From: Amycolatopsis sp. CA-230715
GTDB lineage: Bacteria; Actinomycetota; Actinomycetes; Mycobacteriales; Pseudonocardiaceae
Length of the DNA stretch: 64,000 nt
NCBI RefSeq assembly: GCF_018736145.1
Contig: NZ_CP059997.1
Location: forward strand, 8,307,501-8,371,500
Direction: 5' to 3'
Numbering within the stretch: the first letter of the stretch is position 1; every line of letters starts with the position of its first letter. The translations under genes and the position numbers were made by a program. Below are positions 52,172 to 61,658 of the stretch, one piece after another. The notes beneath the pieces are model-generated. The model made no database searches. It was given only the letters and a program-made list of their open reading frames with translations, and had not been told where the DNA came from.

Positions 52172-52185
52172 GGGCGCTCCGCGGG

Positions 52186-52252
52186 TAGAGTGTTCGATGG
52201 AGGTCGACCAGATGAGTGTACGACGAGAATCGAACACTGGGCAATCGAACAC
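52186..52252. promoter_or_regulatory. Promoter and three half-sites between SnoaL-like and ArsR-type genes
   Basis: TAGAGT (52186-52191) fits a -10 box giving +1 at about ATG 52197. The 9-mer ATCGAACAC occurs at 52229-52237 and 52244-52252, and inverted as GTGTTCGAT at 52190-52198, overlapping the start. This suggests autoregulation by the ArsR-type protein. Confidence 0.5.
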
Positions 52253-52577
52253 CGCGCGATCCGCGCGTGCGCGCGGTCTCACGCACACCGACCCGGCCGA
52301 GGTGTCCCTACAGGACGCGCTGACCGCGGTCGCGGATCCGGTGCGCAGGACGATCCTGCGCGCGCTCGACGGCCAGCCGGACTGGTCCAAGGCGTGCGGC
52401 ACCTTCGACCTCCCGGTCACCAAGGCGACCAGGAGCCACCACTTCGCGGTGCTGCGCGCGGCCGGTCTCGTCGAACAGCGAGACGAGGGCCCGAGGCGAC
52501 TCAACCGCTTGCGCCGCAAGGAGTTCGACGTCGCGTTCCCGGGATTGCTCGCCCTCGCCCTGCGCGAGGAAAGGTGA
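52197..52577 (+). CDS. ArsR-type winged-helix regulator
   Basis: 126 residues from ATG 52197 (leaderless), or 121 from ATG 52212, which has GGAGG 8 bases upstream. The winged-helix core has DALTAVADPVRRTILRAL, then TKATRSHHFAVLRAAGLVEQRDEGPRRLNRLR (motif SHHFAVLRAAGLVEQRDEG). No metal-binding cysteine pattern is seen, so it is not an obvious metal sensor. Likely controls itself and the divergent SnoaL-like gene. Two palindromic repeats follow its stop. Confidence 0.85.
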   Translation: MEVDQMSVRRESNTGQSNTARSARARGLTHTDPAEVSLQDALTAVADPVRRTILRALDGQPDWSKACGTFDLPVTKATRSHHFAVLRAAGLVEQRDEGPRRLNRLRRKEFDVAFPGLLALALREER

Positions 52578-52591
52578 CCGCCAGATCGTTG

Positions 52592-52612
52592 CCCCGAAGG
52601 TGGCTTTCGGGG
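52592..52612. repeat. Dispersed palindromic repeat, copy 6
   Basis: CCCCGAAGG-TGG-CTTTCGGGG, one arm mismatch, 14 bases after the ArsR-type stop. Confidence 0.75.
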
Positions 52613-52621
52613 CGGTAGATG

Positions 52622-52642
52622 CCCTGAAGGTCACTTTCGGGG
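52622..52642. repeat. Dispersed palindromic repeat, copy 7
   Basis: CCCTGAAGG-TCA-CTTTCGGGG, two arm changes. It overlaps the truncated end of the LysE-type fragment, whose stop codon (52631-52633) is inside the repeat. Confidence 0.7.
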
Positions 52643-52792
52643 CGCTGAGCGGGGTCCCGTAGCCCGGTGCGGCTGCGCGTCGCGCTTGCCCACGGTGAGC
52701 GCCCTGCTGATCGTGAACAGCACGCTGGGGCCGGGGACCACGATCATCAGGAACGTCAGCCCGGCGAACGCGAGAAAATCCCCGTTTGACAC
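52631..52792 (-). pseudogene. LysE/RhtB-family exporter, truncated fragment
   Basis: A 53-codon frame from GTG 52792 ends inside palindromic repeat copy 7. Its first 40 residues (DFLAFAGLTFLMIVVPGP, then SVLFTISRALTVGKRDA) match the N-terminus of LysE/RhtB amino-acid exporters, including the first membrane segment and the PGP motif. Full-length members have about 200 residues and six membrane segments; everything after the first loop is missing. The fragment is probably the remnant of a deletion or rearrangement at the repeat pair. Confidence 0.7.
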
Positions 52793-52841
52793 CGTTTCGC
52801 CGGCCTAGGGGTTTGTCGGTGCCCGGTGGTAGGAAATCCGC

Positions 52842-54032
52842 GTGCCCACGAAACCCGTCAAGATCGGCGCCGCGCAGCGTCGCGCCCGCCTCGGTGTCCG
52901 CCACCACCTCGCCACGGCGGGCCGCTCGCCGGAGGAGATCACCGCGAGCTTGCTCGCCCTGCACGCCACCGATCCGGCGACCGTGCACCTCACCGTCGCC
53001 GCCAGGTCGCGCGGAACCACCGCCGACACCGAGCGCGCGTTGTACGAAGACCGCTCGCTCGTCCGGATGCTCGGCATGCGGCGCACGGTGTTCGTCTTCG
53101 ACGTCGAGACCGCCGGGATCGTGCAGGCCGCGTGCACCGACGACATCGCGGTGAAGGAGCATCGCCAGCTCGTCAAACATCTCACCGAGGTGGGGCATCC
53201 GGAGCCGGTGGCCGACGCCGAAGCCTGGCTCGCCGACGTGGCGGAGTCGACGGCGCGGGCGCTCGCGAAGCGCGGTGAAGCGTTCGCGCAGGATCTCACC
53301 GAGGACGAACCGAGGCTGAAGCAGCAGCTGCGCATGGCGCCGGGAAAGCCGTACGAAGCGATCGGCGCGATCACCAGCCGGGTGATGTTCCTGCTCGCCG
53401 CCACCGGCAGGGCCGTGCGCGGCAGGCCGAGGGGGTCGTGGCTCAGCACGCAGTACCGGTGGTCGACGATCGAGGGCTGGCTCGGCTCCGCGTTGCCGGA
53501 GTGGCAGCCCGACGACGCCCGCGCCGAACTGGCGAAGCGCTGGTTACGCGCGTTCGGACCGGCGCCCGTTACCGATCTGCGCTGGTGGACTGGATGGACG
53601 GCGGGCCAGGTGAAGAAGGCCATCGCCCGGCTCGACGTGGTGGAAGCCGATCTGGACGGGCAGCAGGGGATCGCGCTCGCCGACGACGTCGAACCCGTCG
53701 CGGAGCAGTCGCCGTGGGTGGCGCTCCTGCCCGCGCTCGACCCGACGCCGATGGGCTGGTCGGACCGCGGCTGGTACCTCGGCGGGCACAAGGAGGCGCT
53801 GTTCGACCGCACCGGCAACATCGGGCCGAGCGTGTGGAGCGACGGCCGGATCGTCGGCGCGTGGGCGCAGCGGCCGGGCGGCGAGGTCGTGTTCCGGCTC
53901 CTGGCCGACGTCGGCGCCGAGGCCGAGGCGGCGATCGGGGCGGAGGCGGCCCGGCTCACCCGATGGTTGGGGGAGACCAGGGTGACACCGAAGTTCCGGA
54001 CACCGCTGGAGCGCGAGCTGGCGTCGCCTTGA
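52842..54032 (+). CDS. Winged-helix DNA-binding protein of the AlkX/YcaQ-related family (HTH_42)
   Basis: 396 residues from GTG 52842. SLLALHATDPATVHLTVAAR (motif LHATDPATVHL) and RSLVRMLGMRRTVFVF near the N-terminus are typical of the winged-helix family related to DNA glycosylases AlkX/YcaQ. The C-terminal WVALLPALDPTPMGWSDRGWY (motif LPALDPTPMGW) and the KPKFRTPLE-like end (TPKFRTPLE) support this. Repair of alkylated or cross-linked DNA is possible but unproven for this branch. Weak -10 TAGGAA at 52830-52835. A tandem CTTGATCGATT repeat (54028-54050) spans the stop. Confidence 0.8.
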   Translation: MPTKPVKIGAAQRRARLGVRHHLATAGRSPEEITASLLALHATDPATVHLTVAARSRGTTADTERALYEDRSLVRMLGMRRTVFVFDVETAGIVQAACTDDIAVKEHRQLVKHLTEVGHPEPVADAEAWLADVAESTARALAKRGEAFAQDLTEDEPRLKQQLRMAPGKPYEAIGAITSRVMFLLAATGRAVRGRPRGSWLSTQYRWSTIEGWLGSALPEWQPDDARAELAKRWLRAFGPAPVTDLRWWTGWTAGQVKKAIARLDVVEADLDGQQGIALADDVEPVAEQSPWVALLPALDPTPMGWSDRGWYLGGHKEALFDRTGNIGPSVWSDGRIVGAWAQRPGGEVVFRLLADVGAEAEAAIGAEAARLTRWLGETRVTPKFRTPLERELASP

Positions 54033-54115
54033 TCGATTTCTTGATCGATTCTTGACCGGTGACGCGAGTGGTGGAAGTCTCGTCAGGTCAGTCAAGGAGC
54101 CGCAGGCCAGCACGC

Positions 54116-54177
54116 TAGGGTGGCCGCGAGTCCGCAGTCTTTCACCGGGGTCGTGCCCCGGTCGAGCACCAGAGGAG
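54116..54177 (+). promoter_or_regulatory. gap promoter, leader hairpin and ribosome-binding site
   Basis: TAGGGT (54116-54121) is the likely -10 box. The leader carries a perfect 7-bp hairpin ACCGGGG-TCGTG-CCCCGGT (54144-54162) and a strong GAGGAG (54172-54177), 8 bases before GTG 54186. Confidence 0.5.
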
Positions 54178-54185
54178 TGGCAGCA

Positions 54186-55190
<1,005 letters not shown>

Positions 55191-55198
55191 CCCGGAAG

Positions 55199-56412
55199 AT
55201 GACTGTGCAGACTCTCGAAGACCTGCTTGGCGGGGACGTTTCGGGGCGGTTCGTGCTGGTGCGATCCGACCTGAACGTCCCCCTCGACGGGGACTCCATC
55301 ACCGACGACGGCCGCGTGCGCGCCGCCCTGCCGACCATCAAGCGCCTCGCCGACGCGGGCGCGAAGGTCGTGGTGACCGCGCACCTCGGCCGCCCCAAGG
55401 GCGAGCCGGACCCGAAGTTCTCGCTGGCCCCGGTCGCCGAGCGGCTCGGCGAACTGCTCGGCGCCGAGGTCCCGCTCGCCGGTGACCTGGTGGGCGAGTC
55501 GGCGAAGAAGACCGTCGGCGGCCTGGCGAACGGTCAGGTCGCGCTGCTGGAGAACGTGCGCTTCGACGCGCGCGAGACCAGCAAGGACGCCGGTGAGCGC
55601 GAGGCGCTGGCCGCCGAACTGGCCGCGCTGGTGCCCGGTGGCGCCTTCGTGTCCGACGGGTTCGGCGTGGTGCACCGCAAGCAGGCGTCGGTCTACGACG
55701 TCGCGCGCGCACTGCCCGCCTACACCGGTGGGCTCGTGCTCGCCGAGCTCGAAGTGCTGAAGAAGCTGACCGACGACGTGGCGCGGCCGTACGCGGTCGT
55801 GCTCGGCGGCGCGAAGGTCTCGGACAAGCTCGGCGTGATCGCCAACCTGCTGACCAAGGTCGACCGCCTGCTCATCGGCGGCGGCATGGCGTACACCTTC
55901 CTCAAGGCGCAGGGCCACGAGGTCGGCCAGTCGCTGCTGCAGGCCGACCAGCTCGACCAGGTCAAGGGTTTTCTCGCCGAGGCGGAGAAGCGCGGGGTCG
56001 AACTCGTGCTGCCGGTCGACGTGCTCGCCGCGACGCGGTTCGCCGGGGACGCGGAGTTCGAGGTCGTCGACGCGACCGCGATCCCGGCCGATCGGCAGGG
56101 CCTCGACATCGGCCCGAAGAGCAGGGAACTGTTCGCGGGCAAGCTTTCCGACGCGAAGACGGTGTTCTGGAACGGCCCGATGGGCGTGTTCGAGTTCGAG
56201 GCCTTCGCCGGTGGCACCAAGGCGGTCGCCGAGGCGCTCGTGGCCAGCGACGCGTTCACCGTCGTCGGCGGCGGTGACTCCGCCGCCGCGGTGCGCCAGC
56301 TCGGCCTGCCGGAAGACGGCTTCTCGCACATCTCGACCGGTGGCGGCGCGTCGCTGGAGTACCTCGAGGGCAAGGAACTGCCGGGCGTTTCGGTGCTGGG
56401 AGAGGATTCCTG

Positions 56413-56413
<1 letters not shown>
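55199..56413 (+). CDS. pgk: Phosphoglycerate kinase
   Basis: Makes ATP from 1,3-bisphosphoglycerate. 404 residues from ATG 55199. It carries VLVRSDLNVPLDGD, HLGRPKGEPDP, GGAKVSDKLGVI and the ATP-site GGGDSAAAVRQLG. The hinge and the length are normal. GGAAG directly precedes the ATG. The stop overlaps the tpiA start by one base. Confidence 0.97.
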
Positions 56414-57198
<785 letters not shown>

Positions 57199-57254
57199 TC
57201 GGGGTGGCAACCGGTAATCTGACACCTCAGACCTTCGCGGACCCAGAGGACGAG

Positions 57255-57485
57255 ATGAAGCTTTTCCTGCAGATCCTGTTGATCGTCACCAGTATCTTCC
57301 TGGTGGTCGCCGTGCTGCTGCACCGCGGCCGTGGTGGCGGTCTGTCGTCGTTGTTCGGTGGCGGTATGCAGTCGAGCCTCGCCGGCTCGAGTGTGGCCGA
57401 GAAGAACCTCGACCGCATCACGCTGCTGCTCGGCGCGGTTTGGCTGATCAGCATCGTGGGTCTCGGCCTGCTGTTGAAGGTCTGA
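57255..57485 (+). CDS. secG: Preprotein translocase subunit SecG
   Basis: 76 residues with two membrane segments (ILLIVTSIFLVVAVLLH and ITLLLGAVWLISIVGLGLLL) around the conserved glycine-rich loop LSSLFGGGMQSSLAGSSVAEK (motif LFGGGMQSS). Auxiliary part of the SecYEG channel. ATG 57255 has GAGGACG upstream. Its position after tpiA is standard in actinobacteria. Confidence 0.93.
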   Translation: MKLFLQILLIVTSIFLVVAVLLHRGRGGGLSSLFGGGMQSSLAGSSVAEKNLDRITLLLGAVWLISIVGLGLLLKV

Positions 57486-57599
57486 GAAGGTCTGAGTACA
57501 CCGGGCGTGCCTAATTGGGGGGTGCGCCGCCGATTCCACGGCCACGGCCGTGCAGGGCGCGAGTCGACGCGCGTCTTGAATCAGACACTGTGAGGATTC

Positions 57600-57941
57600 A
57601 TGGTTGGCGGTAACGCGATTCGAGGCACCAGGGTCGGTGCCGGTCCTTCGGGTGAGTCGGAGCGCGGCGAGTCCGCTCCGCGCCGGCGGATTTCCTACTG
57701 GTGCGCCAACGGGCACGAGGCGCAGCCGTCGTTCGCGATGGATGCCGAAATTCCCGAGGAATGGGATTGCCCGCGGTGCGGTCTTCCCGGCGGGCAGGAC
57801 GAGCAGAACCCACCCGCGGCGCCGAGGACCGAGCCCTACAAGACCCACCTCGCCTACGTGAAGGAACGCCGCAGCGACGCCGATGGCGAGGCCATTCTCG
57901 CCGAGGCGCTCGAACGCCTGCGGCAGCGTCGCGAGATCTGA
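57600..57941 (+). CDS. rbpA: RNA polymerase-binding protein RbpA
   Basis: Actinobacterial activator that binds the principal sigma factor and RNA polymerase and stabilises the open complex. 113 residues. A flexible N-terminus with conserved basic residues is followed by the zinc-ribbon-like core (YWCANGH at residues about 33-39, EWDCPRCGLPGG at 54-65). The sigma-interacting tail has KTHLAYVKERRS. GAGG lies 4 bases before ATG 57600. A 19-bp terminator separates it from the convergent kinase gene. Confidence 0.95.
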   Translation: MVGGNAIRGTRVGAGPSGESERGESAPRRRISYWCANGHEAQPSFAMDAEIPEEWDCPRCGLPGGQDEQNPPAAPRTEPYKTHLAYVKERRSDADGEAILAEALERLRQRREI

Positions 57942-57994
57942 TTTCTCCGGCTCGACGCAGCTTTTCCGGTCAGGCGCGGCGTTTTCGGCTAGCC

Positions 57995-58037
57995 GAATGG
58001 GGGCCGGGTGGATTCTCGATCCGCCCGGCCCCCATTC
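57995..58037. terminator. 19-bp two-way terminator between rbpA and the sensor kinase gene
   Basis: Arms at 57995-58013 and 58019-58037 pair over 19 bp with one G-U-type mismatch (GAATGGGGGCCGGGTGGAT is the left arm) and a 5-base loop. It lies between two convergent gene ends. Confidence 0.85.
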
Positions 58038-58050
58038 GCGCTGCTCGCTT

Positions 58051-59259
58051 TCAGGTGGTGATGGGGTAGCGGGCGCGCACCTCGAACCCGCCGTCCTTGG
58101 TCGCCGCCGTCTCGAAGCTGCCGCCGAGCAGCCGCGCCCGCTCCGCCATCCCGGTCAGGCCGTAGCCGCCGGAGGGCAGGAACGTCGCGGGCTGTCGTGC
58201 CCCTTCGTTGCGGACTTCGACGCGGAGCGCACCCTCGTCACCGATCACCTGCACGATCGCCGTCGCGCCGGGGGCGTGCTTGTGCACGTTGGTCAGGCAT
58301 TCCTGGACGGTCCGGTAGGCCGCCGCGGACACCTTGTTGGGCAGCGCGTCGGGGATCCGCTCGACGCTGAGCTGCACCGGTACATCGCATCCCCGGATGA
58401 GCTCCGACAGTTCGGTGACTCCTGGTTGAGGTCCGTCGTCCTCCTGTCCAGACCTCAACACTCCAACGAGTGAGCGCAGTTCTTCGAGCGTCCTGGTGCT
58501 CAATTGCCGGATGATCTGCGCGGTTTGCTTCGCCTCCGGAGACGTGCCCGCCGCGTCCGCGTTCGCCAGGATGCCCGCCTGCATCGCGATCAGCGTGATG
58601 TCGTGGGACACCACGTCGTGCATCTCGCGGGCCAGCCGCGCCCGCTCCTCCGCGCGCACCGCGTCGGCGTGCAGCCGCCGCTCGCGGACCCGGCTCGTGG
58701 CCAGCTCGGCGAGCCGCTGGGACAGTTCCGACCTGGCACAGATCAGCAGGCCGAGCGCCACCGGCATACCGGCGACGAGCACGCCGTAGATCGCGTCGAG
58801 CACGTGCGCGCGCCAGCTCATGTCGGCGAAGTCGGTGAGCGGCCACTTCACGAAGCGGCACATCCACACCAGGCCCGCGCCCGCCCAGGTCTGCCAGTGG
58901 AACTGCTTCCGGGTGGCGAGCATGCCGAGCGCGATCATCGCCGCGAGCTGCGACCAGCCGGTCAGGAAACCGGGCACGGTCGCGATCACGCCCACGAACG
59001 GCAGCCAGCGCCCCAGCGGGAGCGCGAGGCAGGCCGCCGCGGAGAGCACGATCGAGTACCCCGGCGCGTTCTTCGGCATCCCGAGCCACACGTCGAGCAC
59101 CGCGATCATGATCGCGAAGATGATGAGGAGCAACGGCGTCATGCGCTGCCGGACCGCGTCGAGCAGCGTCGTTCTGTTCCGGTGGCGTATCCGGCCGGCC
59201 ACCCCCGCGCCGGGGCGGCCGACTGAGATTCCGGGTATGGAGAGTCCCTCTGTGCTCAT
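58051..59259 (-). CDS. Two-component sensor histidine kinase (HisKA_3 type), orphan
   Basis: 402 residues from ATG 59259 (GTG 59262 is also possible; GAGG lies upstream). About five membrane segments (residues 40-180) precede a coiled linker. The phospho-acceptor His lies in LAREMHDVVSHDITLI, and the ATPase domain has the N-box QECLTNVHKHAP and G-box YGLTGMAERARLLGG. This is the NarL-partner class of kinases. No response regulator gene is adjacent, which is unusual for this family. Signal unknown. Confidence 0.9.
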   Translation of the reverse strand: MSTEGLSIPGISVGRPGAGVAGRIRHRNRTTLLDAVRQRMTPLLLIIFAIMIAVLDVWLGMPKNAPGYSIVLSAAACLALPLGRWLPFVGVIATVPGFLTGWSQLAAMIALGMLATRKQFHWQTWAGAGLVWMCRFVKWPLTDFADMSWRAHVLDAIYGVLVAGMPVALGLLICARSELSQRLAELATSRVRERRLHADAVRAEERARLAREMHDVVSHDITLIAMQAGILANADAAGTSPEAKQTAQIIRQLSTRTLEELRSLVGVLRSGQEDDGPQPGVTELSELIRGCDVPVQLSVERIPDALPNKVSAAAYRTVQECLTNVHKHAPGATAIVQVIGDEGALRVEVRNEGARQPATFLPSGGYGLTGMAERARLLGGSFETAATKDGGFEVRARYPITT

Positions 59260-59518
59260 CACTGGACCTCACTCGTCTTGTGGACTTGATGAGGAGATGT
59301 GCTCAAGGGCTGATCGGGACGCGCAGCTCTGAACAAATGTGCGGATGCTAACGAAGCGGTGTGAGTCGGCGGTAAGTTTCACCCAGAGTTACCAGATGGC
59401 TGTCCGTTTGCCACGCTCTGCGCCAAACGGGTGAGTCGGTGGCCTCGGCGAAGTGGCCGACCGAGACTACCTCTCCGGCGCACCGGCGACGGCGCATGTG
59501 AAAAAGCGGGGGCTCGGG

Positions 59519-60883
59519 TCAGGGGGACGGGCGCTCCGGCGTGGTGGCTCCGCGGTCGGCGAGCATGCGGTGGACCAGTTTGCGCTTCACCGGTGGCAGC
59601 GCCTGGACCGCTCTCGCGCCGCCGCGGACCAGGGCGAGCAGCGCCCTGCCGCCGACGCGGCCGTTGAGCGGGTTGTCCTTGCCGTAGAACTTCAACGACT
59701 CGCGGACCGCGTCGAACCCGTATTCGATCATCCGCGTCTCGTACTCGTGGATGCCCTCGACGATCCCGATCTCGCCGCGGTGAGCCGCGACGAGCCGGTC
59801 GGCGAGGAGCTGGGCGTCCTTGAGCGCGGTGTTCGCCCCGACGCCGCGACCTGGTGTCATGGTGTGGATCGCGTCGCCGAGCAGCGTCACCCCGCTGGTT
59901 TCCCACGCCGGGATCGGCACCGAGGTCGACTGGCGCGTGGACACCGCGCACGTGGTGGGATCGCTCAGCTCGAAGAGCCGGTGCAGCACGGGGGACCAGC
60001 CCGCTGACATCTCCTTCGCGATCTCGATGACCTCCGTGCCCGCTGCCTTCGCCAATCCGGCCGGGCTGAGTGCGGGTGGCAGCGCGATACCCCAGATCAG
60101 GTGGTCGGTGGTGTTGTCGAACTGCAAGCCGGGCCACGCGGAGATCAGCTCGGCGTCCTTGCCGCCGATCCCGTTCTTGGGCCTCCGCTCGTCGTCCCAC
60201 GGGAACTCCATGGTGTGCAGGAGGAAGAAGCGGCCGCGCGGCGCGAGGACGATCGACATGCCGTCGGTCATGTGCGGCGGGAGCAGCGCGCGGACCTCGT
60301 CGTCGAGCGGCACCTTTCCCGCGGCGCTGACCATCTCGGCGTCGTCGAGCTTCGCGTGCGGGAGGTACTGGGCCCGGACGCGCGACCGGGTGCCGTCGGC
60401 GGCGACGAGCACGTCACCGGTCGCCGTGGAGCCGTCCTCGAAATGCGCGGTGATCCGGCCTTCGGCCTCGTGCTCGTAGTGGGTGAAGTACTTCCCGAAG
60501 TGCAGGATGTCGTCGACGCCGGTGCGCAGGAGTTGCTTCAGTGTCACGCGGCTGACGGATTTCTCGCTGTTCGAAGCGTCGCGGTCGAGGGGGAAGTCGA
60601 GCGAGACCAGCTCGCTGAGCTTCTCGGTGTAGAGCGTTCCGCGACGCATCGGCGCGGCGCAGGTCGCGACGAACGTGTCGAACAGCTCGGGTGACAGGCA
60701 TGCGCGCAGCGCCCGCGTGCCCTCGGGGTTGATGCCGACGCGATGGCCCTGCAAGAAGTCGAGGCGGGTGCGGTCGCGCTCGTAGACGGCGACGCTCACG
60801 CCGTTGTTCTTGAGCGCGTGCGCCAGCGCCATTCCGCCGGTGCCGGCGCCGATGATCAGGACGTGGAACGGTTTTCCGGGCAT
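59519..60883 (-). CDS. FAD-dependent monooxygenase
   Basis: 454 residues of the aromatic-hydroxylase (PHBH-like) group. FAD-binding VLIIGAGTGGMALAHAL at the N-terminus; the DG motif is VAADGTRSRVRA; the second FAD motif is VTLLGDAIHTMTPGRGVGAN. The substrate is likely an aromatic or polyketide-like compound. It lies 40 bases downstream of the PadR-type gene on the same strand, suggesting co-transcription and ligand-controlled expression. Confidence 0.88.
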   Translation of the reverse strand: MPGKPFHVLIIGAGTGGMALAHALKNNGVSVAVYERDRTRLDFLQGHRVGINPEGTRALRACLSPELFDTFVATCAAPMRRGTLYTEKLSELVSLDFPLDRDASNSEKSVSRVTLKQLLRTGVDDILHFGKYFTHYEHEAEGRITAHFEDGSTATGDVLVAADGTRSRVRAQYLPHAKLDDAEMVSAAGKVPLDDEVRALLPPHMTDGMSIVLAPRGRFFLLHTMEFPWDDERRPKNGIGGKDAELISAWPGLQFDNTTDHLIWGIALPPALSPAGLAKAAGTEVIEIAKEMSAGWSPVLHRLFELSDPTTCAVSTRQSTSVPIPAWETSGVTLLGDAIHTMTPGRGVGANTALKDAQLLADRLVAAHRGEIGIVEGIHEYETRMIEYGFDAVRESLKFYGKDNPLNGRVGGRALLALVRGGARAVQALPPVKRKLVHRMLADRGATTPERPSP

Positions 60884-60923
60884 GACAAGGCCCCCCAGGT
60901 TTCTGTTCGGTGCAAAGAATGCG

Positions 60924-61541
60924 TCAGTCGGTTCTCGGCGGGCTGAGCCGTGCGATTTCCGCGGCGACGAGCTCGGCGGACCAGGTCAGCTCGCCGCCGC
61001 GGATGTCGTCGAGCAAGGAGCTGAGCCAGTCCAGTTCCGCCGCGACGACGGCGCGCTGGACCTCTTCTTCGAGCAGCATGAGCCGGGGGAGGACCGCTTT
61101 GCCCTCCGACAGGACCTTTTCGGTGTCCGCGAGCCGTTCCTTGAGCGCGTCGCGCCGCGTCTCCAGCAAGGCGAGCGCGTCTTCGACCTCCAGTAGGGGC
61201 AGGTACGAGATCGCCACCGGAAACTCCGGGAAGACGTCCCTCGGCGCGGACAGCATGGTGCGCAGCCAAACCTGGAACGTCGTGCGGCCGAGCGCGGTGA
61301 TCGCGTAGACGGTGCGCTCCGGTCGCGCCGGTTCGCGCACGACCTCGCTCACCTCGATCAGCCCATCCCGTTCGAGCCGGGTGATCGCCTGGTAGAAGCT
61401 GCTGCGCTGGTCGATCGCCACGACCCGCTCCTTGCGGCGTTCCTTGAGCAGGCGCTGCATCTCGTACGGGTGCATCGGACTTTCCAGGAGCAGCCCGAGC
61501 ACGACGAACAGGAGCGGGGACGGGCGCTTCACCGGGCTCAT
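60924..61541 (-). CDS. PadR-family transcriptional regulator
   Basis: 205 residues from ATG 61541. The PadR winged helix (about residues 5-85) has LLFVVLGLLLESPMHPYEMQRLL (motif LLLESPMHPYEMQ), RSSFYQAITRLERDGLIEV and YAITALGR. A C-terminal dimerisation coiled coil is present. A promoter with the correct 17-base spacing puts +1 next to the start codon, so the message is leaderless, and a 21-bp palindrome covers that promoter. It probably represses itself and the flavin monooxygenase downstream. Confidence 0.9.
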   Translation of the reverse strand: MSPVKRPSPLLFVVLGLLLESPMHPYEMQRLLKERRKERVVAIDQRSSFYQAITRLERDGLIEVSEVVREPARPERTVYAITALGRTTFQVWLRTMLSAPRDVFPEFPVAISYLPLLEVEDALALLETRRDALKERLADTEKVLSEGKAVLPRLMLLEEEVQRAVVAAELDWLSSLLDDIRGGELTWSAELVAAEIARLSPPRTD

Positions 61542-61548
61542 AGTGATG

Positions 61549-61577
61549 AACCTACTAGTGATCACATCACTAGTCAA
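61549..61577 (-). promoter_or_regulatory. padR promoter with 21-bp operator
   Basis: Read on the minus strand: TTGACT (61577-61572), 17 bases, TAGGTT (61554-61549), +1 near 61542. The palindrome ACTAGTGAT-CAC-ATCACTAGT (61554-61574) fills the spacer and overlaps both boxes. A further TAGTGAT half-site is at 61541-61547. Confidence 0.7.
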
Positions 61578-61592
61578 CGAGGGTGCTCAAAC

Positions 61593-61645
61593 GCCCTGAT
61601 GACCACCATGACGGCACTGAATGCCGTCATGGTGGCCATCAGGGC
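61593..61645 (-). terminator. 24-bp terminator hairpin after pgl
   Basis: Arms at 61593-61616 and 61622-61645 pair over 24 bp with a single mismatch and a 5-base loop. It lies 14 bases downstream of the pgl stop and separates the pentose-phosphate genes from padR. Confidence 0.85.
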
Positions 61646-61658
61646 AAAACGATCGAAG

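Noticed and set aside
44967..52577. JetD/MksG nuclease gene next to the SMC trio
   Set aside because: All flanking genes were read; they encode PPOX, SnoaL-like and ArsR-type proteins, with no Toprim-like or DUF2220-like sequence.
54028..54050. Tandem CTTGATCGATT repeat near the end of the winged-helix gene
   Set aside because: Only about two copies, one spanning a stop codon; probably a local duplication with no visible role.
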